Of a DNA stretch of 18,262 nt, positions 7,715 through 13,416 are shown one piece after another. Position 1 is the stretch's first letter. Every line of letters starts with the position of its first letter. Position numbers and translations under genes: made by a program. The notes beneath the pieces were generated by a model. It worked only from the letters and a program-made list of their open reading frames with translations. It did not search any database and was not told where the DNA came from. Source of the stretch: Bacillaceae bacterium UBA7792 (GTDB lineage: Bacteria; Bacillota; Bacilli; Bacillales; Cytobacillaceae); NCBI GenBank assembly GCA_002480735.1, contig DLCS01000101.1:1-18262 (forward strand), in the 5' to 3' direction.

Positions 7715-7792
7715 GTACGGCCGGAGGTTATGAGCGAAAATCGGGGATTGATAATCCAATTTTCAATCCAAATTCTGCAATCATATTATTAG

Positions 7793-7855
7793 TTGACGAA
7801 ACAAGAACGGGAGAGTAAACTACATATAACTTCAATTTGCTAATGTATTAGCGAA
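7793..7855 (+). promoter_or_regulatory. Promoter-like sequence and inverted repeat without an adjacent gene
   Basis: TTGACG (7793-7798), 17-nt spacer, TAAACT (7816-7821) resembles a SigA promoter pointing toward the palindromic repeat at 7901. Just downstream, TTTGCTAAT (7836-7844) and ATTAGCGAA (7847-7855) form an inverted repeat with one G-T mismatch. No ORF with a ribosome site follows on the plus strand before the ecsB terminator. It may be an orphan promoter, a small RNA start, or chance. Confidence 0.3.
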
Positions 7856-7900
7856 CTAAAGCATCATAAAAGTTCTGAATATACAAAATCAATATTTTTT

Positions 7901-8003
7901 GATAAAGGCTTTGTTAATGTACAGTGTTGATTTTAGCCTTATACGTGTACGTGAACGGGTTTTATTCGGTACGAATAACTTAGAGAACGTACACGTATAA
8001 GGC
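7901..8003 (+). repeat. Palindromic repeat, copy 1 (68-bp core plus 35-bp left flank)
   Basis: Core 7936-8003: 17-bp perfect arms GCCTTATACGTGTACGT (7936-7952) and ACGTACACGTATAAGGC (7987-8003) around a 34-nt centre containing TTATTCG-GTA-CGAATAA. The 35 bp to the left (7901-7935) match the flank of copy 3 without gaps, sharing GTACAGTGTT and GGCT. It lies in the junction between yvoF and the 3' end of ecsB. Confidence 0.85.
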
Positions 8004-8048
8004 GATACATAAATTAACAAATATATCAGAGCAGCAATAAATATTAAC

Positions 8049-8074
8049 AAAAAACCCCTTTCACATGAAAGGAG
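8049..8074 (-). terminator. Intrinsic terminator of ecsAB
   Basis: On the minus strand, CTCCTTTC pairs with GAAAGGGG around ATGT and is followed by TTTTTTG. It begins right after the ecsB stop codon. Confidence 0.85.
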
Positions 8075-9286
8075 TCACGCCTTCAGCCTATTTTTATGAT
8101 AAATATAGACAAATAAATAACTAAACACAAATCCTGCGAGAATGGAGATAAAGCCAACAGACCATTCTTCTTTGAGAAAGATTGGAATAGCAAGCAATAT
8201 AGACTGGAGCATTAAAATGATTGTAAGGAATTTCTTAAAAGAATTCCCTCGGAACGATTCCTCGATTGGATATAGCTGTAGCCATATTTTATTCTGATGG
8301 TGATTCCATAGTGGCATAAGCTGAAAGCCGGTAAGAAATAAGAACAATAGTACAAAGAGAATCTGCCCCTTTCCATACACCACGAAGAAAAGAACCAGCA
8401 TCCCAATCACCGTTAATCTAATGAAAAGGCCAAGATAGTCTCCACCTCGAATGAATGTATGGACATACAGATGGGTATAGACCCCCTTATGCTCAAATTT
8501 AAGGAATCCGGATACCCAATCAAGCCATTTTCTTCTCCTTACCCTATCCTTTAGCTTCGGAACATCCGTAAATAAATTCGCTAAACGGTAAAAGGCCATC
8601 ATTCTCTTTGCTTCCTGATCAATGAGGAACTCCCATTTCAGACCCTTTTGCTTTGTTTGCGAAAAATAAAGCAGATAGAGCATTCCACAAATGAAGAGAA
8701 CAGGAAGAATGAACCAAAGCTGGGCATGCGAAAACAAGAGAAAAAGAAAAACTGCATTGATAAAATAGCGAATAACCGAATCAATCATATGTACATTCGT
8801 ACTCACGTAAAACTGTACGCGCCAGCGGATGAGAAGATTTAACGCCTTAGCTACACACATCATCAACAGAAATGGCAAAAAGCTTCCGTAACCATTGTTA
8901 TGAACCTGTGCATACATCGGCATCAGGATGGCAAGGCCCCCAATCAATAGGTACAATTGGATAAAAAAGCTTGCCACCATCGATCGTTGAAAATATGGCT
9001 TTAATTTCTCTTCAAGCGGAATAAGAAAAATCCGATCCGCCTCCATTAAAAAGGTAAAGATGGGACTGAATGTGAGCAAAAAAGCCAACAGGACAGCCAT
9101 AATAACCGCCACTGGAAAATCCTGTTCCAGACCTCGTACCCAGCCTTGATAATAATAGGATGCAGTACCAATTAAGAAAACCATGCCAATAACAACATGA
9201 CCGTTAAAGATATAACGTCCATATCTGCTTAATTCCTTTAATGTTCGACCTACTCTTTCTTTCCAGAGCCTCTTTTCATCAAACAT
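8075..9286 (-). CDS. ecsB: ABC transporter permease EcsB
   Basis: A 403-residue polytopic membrane protein, partner of the EcsA ATPase. In B. subtilis Ecs affects protein secretion, exoenzyme production, competence and regulated intramembrane proteolysis by RasP; the substrate is not settled. The sequence has an amphipathic N-terminus (LWKERVGRTLKELSRYGRY) and about nine hydrophobic segments in two blocks separated by a basic cytoplasmic loop (KLKDRVRRRKWLDW). The ATG lies inside the 3' end of ecsA (8-nt overlap), indicating tight coupling. A terminator follows at once, so ecsC, the third gene of the B. subtilis operon, is not present here. Confidence 0.92.
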   Translation of the reverse strand: MFDEKRLWKERVGRTLKELSRYGRYIFNGHVVIGMVFLIGTASYYYQGWVRGLEQDFPVAVIMAVLLAFLLTFSPIFTFLMEADRIFLIPLEEKLKPYFQRSMVASFFIQLYLLIGGLAILMPMYAQVHNNGYGSFLPFLLMMCVAKALNLLIRWRVQFYVSTNVHMIDSVIRYFINAVFLFLLFSHAQLWFILPVLFICGMLYLLYFSQTKQKGLKWEFLIDQEAKRMMAFYRLANLFTDVPKLKDRVRRRKWLDWVSGFLKFEHKGVYTHLYVHTFIRGGDYLGLFIRLTVIGMLVLFFVVYGKGQILFVLLFLFLTGFQLMPLWNHHQNKIWLQLYPIEESFRGNSFKKFLTIILMLQSILLAIPIFLKEEWSVGFISILAGFVFSYLFVYIYHKNRLKA

Positions 9287-10019
9287 AGTCTTCTTCCTTT
9301 GTCAACTGAATATATAAATCATCTAACGTCGCATTCGGCATCGAAAATTGCTCCTGCAAATCCTTTAAAGTCCCTTTTGCCCGCACACTACCCTCATGCA
9401 AAATCACAAAACGATCACAATAGCGCTCCGCTGTTGCCAAAATATGTGTCGACATGAGAATTCCTGCCCCATCTTCCTTCATTTTTTTCATCAGATCAAG
9501 CAAGGACTGGATACCGAGAGGATCGAGACCAACAAAAGGCTCATCCACAATATAAAGGCTTGGCTGAACAAGAAATGCACACATGATCATGACCTTTTGT
9601 TTCATCCCCTTCGAAAAATGGGCTGGGAACCATTTCAACCGCTTTTGCATCCGAAATTCCTTCAAGAGAACCTGCTTTCGCTCCTCAAAAATTTTCTTGT
9701 CAAGCCCATAGGCCATTGCCGTCATTGATAAATGCTCGTCCAGCGTTAGCTCATCGTATAAAATGGGGGTTTCCGGAACGAACGTAAACTGTTTTCGATA
9801 GGCCTCCTTGTCCTCCTGAAACGTCCTTCCATTAATGCTGATCTCACCTTTATGCGGCTCCATTAAACCAATAACATGCTTGATGGTTGTGCTTTTCCCT
9901 GCTCCATTTAAGCCAATGAGACCGACTATTTCGTTTTCATTCACCTCAAAGGACACATTTTTCAGGACAGGATTTCTCGTGTAACCACCCGTGATCTCTT
10001 TGATTTCCAGCAAACTCAT
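9279..10019 (-). CDS. ecsA: ABC transporter ATP-binding protein EcsA
   Basis: A 246-residue ATPase subunit. Walker A GLNGAGKST is at ~36-44, Q-loop around PETPILYDELTL, a degenerate signature SKGMKQKV in place of LSGGQ, Walker B LYIVDEP followed by the D-loop VGLD, and the H-loop STHIL. The SKGM signature is common in this exporter class. The minus-strand leader has GGGAG about 10 nt before the ATG. It heads a two-gene operon with ecsB. A candidate RNA gene and hit are transcribed away from it on the other strand, and palindromic repeat copy 2 lies about 110 bp upstream. Confidence 0.94.
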   Translation of the reverse strand: MSLLEIKEITGGYTRNPVLKNVSFEVNENEIVGLIGLNGAGKSTTIKHVIGLMEPHKGEISINGRTFQEDKEAYRKQFTFVPETPILYDELTLDEHLSMTAMAYGLDKKIFEERKQVLLKEFRMQKRLKWFPAHFSKGMKQKVMIMCAFLVQPSLYIVDEPFVGLDPLGIQSLLDLMKKMKEDGAGILMSTHILATAERYCDRFVILHEGSVRAKGTLKDLQEQFSMPNATLDDLYIQLTKEEDYV

Positions 10020-10129
10020 TCAACAACAACTCCCAAATGTAGTTAGTCTCATTTTAACAAATTGCACTTCTAAAAAATAGAAATACGATACGGTTGTGAA
10101 ATATTTAGCATATAGCGCTTTGTTTATTA

Positions 10130-10197
10130 GCCTTATATGTGTGCGTGAACGGGTTTTATTCGGTACGAAAACTCTCGTGAACGTACACATATAAGGC
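10130..10197 (+). repeat. Palindromic repeat, copy 2 (68-bp core)
   Basis: Arms 10130-10146 and 10181-10197 pair over 17 positions, with one G-T wobble (10143/10184). The 34-nt centre differs from that of copy 3 at one base. The core is flanked by GTTTATTA at 10122-10129 and 10199-10206, which could be a target-site duplication or part of the element. The 35-bp flank shared by copies 1 and 3 is not clearly present. Located upstream of ecsA. Confidence 0.85.
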
Positions 10198-10278
10198 GGT
10201 TTATTAATCAAAAATAAATATTAAAGAGAAAAGAGAGAAAAAATTAAAAATCGCACATATTTTTTTGTAGTCTGGACA

Positions 10279-10287
10279 TGATAATAT
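10279..10287 (+). promoter_or_regulatory. Extended -10 promoter of the candidate RNA gene
   Basis: TGATAATAT is a TG-n-TAATAT extended -10 element. No good -35 is visible at 16-18 bp upstream, only T-rich DNA. Predicted start is near 10293, right at the 5' strand of the closing stem of the RNA. Confidence 0.45.
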
Positions 10288-10289
10288 TC

Positions 10290-10651
10290 GAAGGGGAAAA
10301 ACAAGTTAAAAATGGGGTGTCTGTCGCAGGCAATAACCATTGAAAATAAGCTTCAAACGTTCCAATAAGGGGATGGTTGTATTGGACTATTTAGTTCACT
10401 AACCTAGATCTGTAAACCATTTTATAAAAAAAATGGGGTGTTCGCTAAAGGCTATCTACCCGCTTTATAAGTTGTGAAACCTATAAGGAATAAGGGGATG
10501 GTACGCTTGGACAATGGATCGATTTCTCATTAGATAACATTCATGCAAATGAGGTGTTTATCAAAGGGAAGATACCCGAATGAACAAGAAGCATTTCCCC
10601 TTCAAAGGGACAGGCGGGATTCAAGAGGAATCCTGCCTGTTCCACTTTTTT
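10290..10651 (+). ncRNA. Candidate structured non-coding RNA with three related modules
   Basis: A gene-free stretch of ~360 nt with three visible layers of order. First, GAAGGGGAAA (10290-10299) is exactly complementary to TTTCCCCTTC (10594-10603), a 10-bp pairing that would close the whole domain. Second, three diverged modules of ~120-nt period begin with AATGGGGTGT (10311), AAATGGGGTGTT (10431) and AAATGAGGTGTT (10547). Modules 1 and 2 also share AATAAGGGGATGGT (10364, 10489) followed by TTGGAC (10382, 10507); modules 2 and 3 share AAAGG...TACCCG. Third, an intrinsic terminator follows (10608-10651). Local hairpins are possible, such as GTCTG-TCG-CAGGC in module 1. No ORF over 60 codons or ribosome-site-led ORF is present. 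I do not recognise the family. It diverges from ecsA and precedes hit, which has its own promoter. Confidence 0.6.
10608..10651 (+). terminator. Intrinsic terminator of the candidate RNA
   Basis: GGACAGGCGGGATTC (10608-10622) pairs with GAATCCTGCCTGTTCC (10628-10643), with one G-T wobble and a one-base bulge, loop AAGAG, followed by six Ts (10646-10651). It is a long, GC-rich stem on the plus strand only. Confidence 0.9.
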
Positions 10652-10693
10652 GGACTAATAAGTCAATCGCTATGACTGCGCAGCTTCATCCTG

Positions 10694-10722
10694 TTCTCTT
10701 TGCCTCTCGCTTGTGGTAAAAT
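10694..10722 (+). promoter_or_regulatory. Predicted promoter of hit
   Basis: TTCTCT (10694-10699), 17-nt spacer, TAAAAT (10717-10722) preceded by TG at 10714-10715 as an extended -10. Start near 10729 gives a ~23-nt leader carrying the ribosome site GAGAGGAG. Confidence 0.55.
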
Positions 10723-10751
10723 ATTCTAAAATACTCGAGAGGAGTCTGAAA

Positions 10752-11171
10752 ATGAGCGATTGTATTTTCTGTAAGATTGTTAATGGAGAAATTCCATCAG
10801 CCAAAGTTTTTGAAAATGAGCATGTTGTTGCATTCCTTGATATTAGCCAGGTAACGAAAGGACATACCCTTGTTATTCCTAAGGTACATAAGGAAAATGT
10901 TTATGAGCTAACACCTGAGGTTGCCCAGCAAATCTTTGAGGTAGTGCCGAAGATCGCCAATGCTTTAAAAACAACCTATAACCCAATTGGAATGAACCTT
11001 GTCAACAACAATGGAGAAAAAGCCGGACAATCGGTGTTCCACTTCCATTTGCATCTTCTTCCCCGATATGGTGAGGGTGACGGCTTTGGTGCTGTCTGGA
11101 AAACTCATCAGAGCGATTATACTCCAGAAGACTATCAAAACATGGCAAAGGAAATCAAGCAAAATTTATAA
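10752..11171 (+). CDS. hit: HIT family hydrolase
   Basis: A 139-residue HIT (histidine triad) protein, a nucleotide hydrolase/transferase acting on purine nucleoside phosphoramidates or dinucleotides; the physiological substrate is not established. The N-terminal CIFCKIVNGEIPSAKVFE is typical of the HINT branch, and the triad HFHLHLLPRY (H-x-H-x-H) follows GQSVF near residue 98. The ATG at 10752 was chosen because GAGAGGAG (10737-10744) is 7 nt upstream and MSDCIFC is the usual start; the upstream in-frame GTG lies inside the promoter. As in B. subtilis it is divergent from ecsA. A terminator and repeat copy 3 follow. Confidence 0.95.
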   Translation: MSDCIFCKIVNGEIPSAKVFENEHVVAFLDISQVTKGHTLVIPKVHKENVYELTPEVAQQIFEVVPKIANALKTTYNPIGMNLVNNNGEKAGQSVFHFHLHLLPRYGEGDGFGAVWKTHQSDYTPEDYQNMAKEIKQNL

Positions 11172-11175
11172 AACT

Positions 11176-11207
11176 AAAGCCTTTCAGCATGAGCTGGGAG
11201 GCTTTTA
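11176..11207 (+). terminator. Intrinsic terminator after hit
   Basis: AAAGCCT (11176-11182) pairs with AGGCTTT (11199-11205), with an inner CAGC-ATGA-GCTG, followed by TATATAT. It is a moderate terminator. Confidence 0.65.
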
Positions 11208-11217
11208 TATATATTCC

Positions 11218-11320
11218 GCCTTATAGGTGCACGTTCACGAGAGTTTTCGTACCGAATAAAATCCGTTCACGTACACCTATAAGGCTAAGATAAACACTGT
11301 ACTTTTACATAGCCTATCTC
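11218..11320 (-). repeat. Palindromic repeat, copy 3 (inverted orientation, with 35-bp flank)
   Basis: Core 11218-11285, in opposite orientation to copies 1 and 2. Arms 11218-11234 and 11269-11285 are complementary, with a U-G wobble on the minus strand (an A-C mismatch on the plus strand). The adjoining 35 bp (11286-11320) match the flank of copy 1 in reverse complement (GTACAGTGTT, GGCT). Located between hit and serC. Confidence 0.85.
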
Positions 11321-11353
11321 TAAACAAATTTTCGAAATGTTCAACTTTTATCA

Positions 11354-11382
11354 TTTACACTCCATACCGATTTATGTAGAAT
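11354..11382 (+). promoter_or_regulatory. Predicted SigA promoter of serC
   Basis: TTTACA (11354-11359), 17-nt spacer, TAGAAT (11377-11382). Start near 11389, leaving a ~48-nt leader. No T-box or other riboregulator is apparent. Confidence 0.65.
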
Positions 11383-11436
11383 GAATCACATAGTATCTTT
11401 AATTCTTTAAAGCAGAAAAATATGGAGGTTGTTAAA

Positions 11437-12507
11437 ATGAGTAGAGCATTCAATTTTAATGCTGGACCAGCCGCTCTTCCTGAAGCCGTATTGCTGGAAG
11501 CACAGAAGCATTTGCTAAATTTCAACGGAACTGGCATGTCTGTTATGGAGTTGAGCCATCGCAGCAAGGATTATGAAGAAGTACATAACAGTGCCCAAAG
11601 CCAATTGCGAAAACTTCTCCAAATTCCTGACAACTACGAAATTCTCTTCGTGCAAGGCGGTGCAAGTCTACAATTTTCCATGGTGCCGATGAATTTGTTA
11701 TCACAAGATAAGACTGGCTATTATGTACTTACAGGCTCTTGGTCTGAAAAGGCGCTTAAGGAAGCTCAAAAGATTGGGAACACGAAAATTCTTGCATCAA
11801 CCAAAGAGGAAAATTATCGTTCTATTCCTCAACTTGATTTGGATTTGTTACAGGAAGATGCTGCATACCTTCATATTACATCTAACAATACGATTTACGG
11901 TACCCAATGGCAGTCCTTCCCTGATCTTAAAGTTCCGCTTATCGCCGATATGTCCAGTGATATTCTTAGTAAACCACTGAATATCAGCAAGTTTGGGCTG
12001 ATTTATGCCGGTGCCCAAAAGAATCTCGGACCATCAGGGGTGACGGTTGTCATCGTTAGAAAAGATTTGATTAGTGAGCCTCTAGATCATCTACCAACGA
12101 TGCTGAATTACCAAACCTTTAGTAAAAATAATTCTCTTTATAACACACCTCCTACCTTTGCGATCTATTTATTAAAATTAGTGCTCGATTGGGTGGAAAA
12201 TGAAGGCGGTCTAGCAGCCCTAGAGAGAAAGAATATTGAAAAGGCAAAATATCTTTACGATGCAATCGATGAGAGCGATGGTTTCTTTAAGGGACATGCG
12301 AGCAAGGAAAGCCGTTCGAACATGAACGTAACCTTTACTCTGCCTACTGAGGATGACACAAAAAATTTCTTAGATGCAGCAAAGAAACAAGGTTTTATTG
12401 GCCTGAACGGACACCGCTCCGTCGGTGGCTGCCGTGCGTCCATCTATAACGCCGCTCCACTTGAACATGTGCGGCAATTGGCGGAATTTATGAAAACTTA
12501 CCGTTAA
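11437..12507 (+). CDS. serC: Phosphoserine aminotransferase
   Basis: A PLP-dependent class V aminotransferase that converts 3-phosphohydroxypyruvate and glutamate to 3-phosphoserine and 2-oxoglutarate in serine synthesis. The protein is 356 residues. It starts FNFNAGPAALPEAV, has the family segments SGMSVMELSHRS-like (GTGMSVMELSHRSKDY), LFVQGGASLQFSMVPMNL, HITSNNTIYGTQW, ADMSSDIL and the PLP lysine in YAGAQKNLGPSG, and ends with GLNGHRSVGGCRASIYNA. The ATG at 11437 is preceded by GGAGG at 8 nt; an upstream in-frame ATG overlaps that ribosome site. It lies between hit and trpP, apparently as its own transcription unit. Confidence 0.96.
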   Translation: MSRAFNFNAGPAALPEAVLLEAQKHLLNFNGTGMSVMELSHRSKDYEEVHNSAQSQLRKLLQIPDNYEILFVQGGASLQFSMVPMNLLSQDKTGYYVLTGSWSEKALKEAQKIGNTKILASTKEENYRSIPQLDLDLLQEDAAYLHITSNNTIYGTQWQSFPDLKVPLIADMSSDILSKPLNISKFGLIYAGAQKNLGPSGVTVVIVRKDLISEPLDHLPTMLNYQTFSKNNSLYNTPPTFAIYLLKLVLDWVENEGGLAALERKNIEKAKYLYDAIDESDGFFKGHASKESRSNMNVTFTLPTEDDTKNFLDAAKKQGFIGLNGHRSVGGCRASIYNAAPLEHVRQLAEFMKTYR

Positions 12508-12525
12508 TTATCAGAATTCTTCAAC

Positions 12526-12553
12526 TTTACTAGTTGACTTTTTATGATATAAT
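12526..12553 (+). promoter_or_regulatory. Predicted SigA promoter of trpP
   Basis: TTTACT (12526-12531), 16-nt spacer, perfect TATAAT (12548-12553). Start near 12560 gives a ~78-nt leader that holds the triplet array described next. Confidence 0.75.
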
Positions 12554-12580
12554 AGTAGCAAGCTAATCGCTGCAGGCAAT

Positions 12581-12642
12581 GAGTGCACTGTAGGAGAAGC
12601 GAAAGAAAAAGTTAGAATAGCTGAGGAGAGATGAGAAATGAG
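12581..12642 (+). promoter_or_regulatory. TRAP-binding triplet array over the trpP ribosome site
   Basis: Nine GAG/TAG triplets: 12581, 12591, 12594, 12613, 12618, 12623, 12626, 12633 and 12640, plus an AAG at 12597. The last five cover the Shine-Dalgarno GAGGAGAG (12623-12630) and the ATG at 12638. In B. subtilis, tryptophan-bound TRAP represses trpP (yhaG) translation by binding such triplets over its ribosome site. Spacings here are mostly 0-4 nt in the 3' half and wider in the 5' half, so the 5' triplets are less certain. Confidence 0.75.
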
Positions 12643-13165
12643 AACAAAAAATTTGGTTGCGTTAGCCCTGCTCGTTGGTATGGGTGCTGTCTTACATGCG
12701 GTTATGCCTGGAATCGTGTTTGGAATGAAGCCAGACATGATGCTGGCGATGATGTTCTTAGGGATTGTTTTGTTCCCAGATGGGAAGAGCATTTTGCTCT
12801 TAAGCTTGGTAACAGGTATTATCTCAGGGTTAACAACGACTTTTCCAATGGGTCTTATCCCAAACATTATCGATAAGCCGATAACAGCCTTTATCTTTTT
12901 TGCTTTATTCCTAGCATTAAAGAAATACCGTACCAATATTGTTAGTATTGCGGTGTTAACAGCACTGGGAACCATTGTATCTGGCTTTGTATTCCTAGGG
13001 TCTGCCGCTATCATTGTCGGTCTGCCAGGACCATTCGCAGCTCTTTTCGCAGGTGTTGTATTACCAGCAGCTGTCGCTAATACGGTTGCAATGGTTGTCC
13101 TTTATCCAGTGGCCCTTACCATTGTCAAGAGAACAAAGCTTACAAACCAAACAGTCAGCAGTTAA
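12638..13165 (+). CDS. trpP: Tryptophan transporter TrpP
   Basis: A 175-residue integral membrane protein of the TrpP family, the likely tryptophan importer. Five or so hydrophobic segments are visible, with the family-typical N-terminus MRTKNLVALALLVGMGAVLH, the loop PGIVFGMKPDMMLAMMFL and a C-terminal half LPGPFAALFAGVVLPAAVANT. GAGGAGAG lies 7 nt before the ATG; a nearby ATG at 12631 is in another frame. The leader's TRAP-like site independently supports the assignment. A large antisense ORF over this gene is a shadow. Confidence 0.92.
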   Translation: MRTKNLVALALLVGMGAVLHAVMPGIVFGMKPDMMLAMMFLGIVLFPDGKSILLLSLVTGIISGLTTTFPMGLIPNIIDKPITAFIFFALFLALKKYRTNIVSIAVLTALGTIVSGFVFLGSAAIIVGLPGPFAALFAGVVLPAAVANTVAMVVLYPVALTIVKRTKLTNQTVSS

Positions 13166-13170
13166 TAAGG

Positions 13171-13194
13171 AGAACCCGATTGGGTTCTTTTTTT
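13171..13194 (+). terminator. Intrinsic terminator of trpP
   Basis: AGAACCC (13171-13177) pairs with GGGTTCT (13182-13188) around GATT, followed by a T run to 13194. Confidence 0.88.
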
Positions 13195-13218
13195 GCTGTT
13201 TACTTGAAAAATATGCCT

Positions 13219-13410
13219 TCATTTAAATGCGGATAACAGCATCCCCAATAAAAAACTAATACTCCCCATAGCCGCAAGTAAAACCGCCCGCCTTTTTAAT
13301 ACTCTCTTTGGAGGATAAAATCCGGGTTTTTTTACTGACATAGCATTGAATAAGGCTCCAATAAATAATCCGATCCCTACAACAAATATCCAAAAAATAG
13401 TACTAGCCAA
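13219..13410 (-). CDS. Small two-helix membrane protein, unknown
   Basis: A 63-residue protein I do not recognise. Two hydrophobic helices (STIFWIFVVGIGLFIGALF and the C-terminal VLLAAMGSISFLLGMLL) flank a basic, proline-containing loop with KKPGFYPPKRVLKRR. The TTG at 13410 is preferred because AGGAG is 9 nt upstream; a GTG two codons earlier (13416) would leave only 3 nt. It is convergent with trpP, on the minus strand, and close to hpr. In B. subtilis yhaH lies near trpP, but this protein does not look like YhaH. The strong ribosome site and coding pattern support it as real. Confidence 0.65.
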   Translation of the reverse strand: MASTIFWIFVVGIGLFIGALFNAMSVKKPGFYPPKRVLKRRAVLLAAMGSISFLLGMLLSAFK

Positions 13411-13416
13411 TCCCAC

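Noticed and set aside
7731..7793. 20-codon ORF beginning after GGAGG at 7724-7728
   Set aside because: The gap between GGAGG and the ATG is only 2 nt, and the sequence coincides with a local hairpin (GAAAAT/ATTTTC with GGATT/AATCC).
9396..9728. 110-codon ORF antisense to ecsA
   Set aside because: Shadow frame rich in His, Cys and Lys, overlapping conserved ABC motifs on the other strand.
10122..10206. GTTTATTA on both sides of palindrome copy 2 as a target-site duplication
   Set aside because: Not accepted as proof of transposition: copies 1 and 3 show no such duplication at the core edges and copy 3 carries a similar GTTTATCTTA as part of the shared flank.
10431..10470. GGGGTG-like and TACCC motifs suggestive of a T-box or glycine riboswitch
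   Set aside because: The invariant T-box sequence and a specifier loop are absent, and no aminoacyl-tRNA synthetase or amino-acid gene follows; hit has its own promoter after a terminator.
10312..10600. Short ORFs in the RNA candidate whose peptides look alike (MGCLSQAI..., MGCSLKAI..., MRCLSKGR...)
   Set aside because: The similarity follows from the conserved nucleotide motif ATGGGGTGT. The ORFs differ in length and ending, none has a properly spaced ribosome site, and a structural RNA explains the repeats better.
12511..13014. 167-codon ORF antisense to trpP
   Set aside because: It is the reverse frame of a well-supported membrane protein gene, with low-complexity, repetitive composition and no ribosome site.
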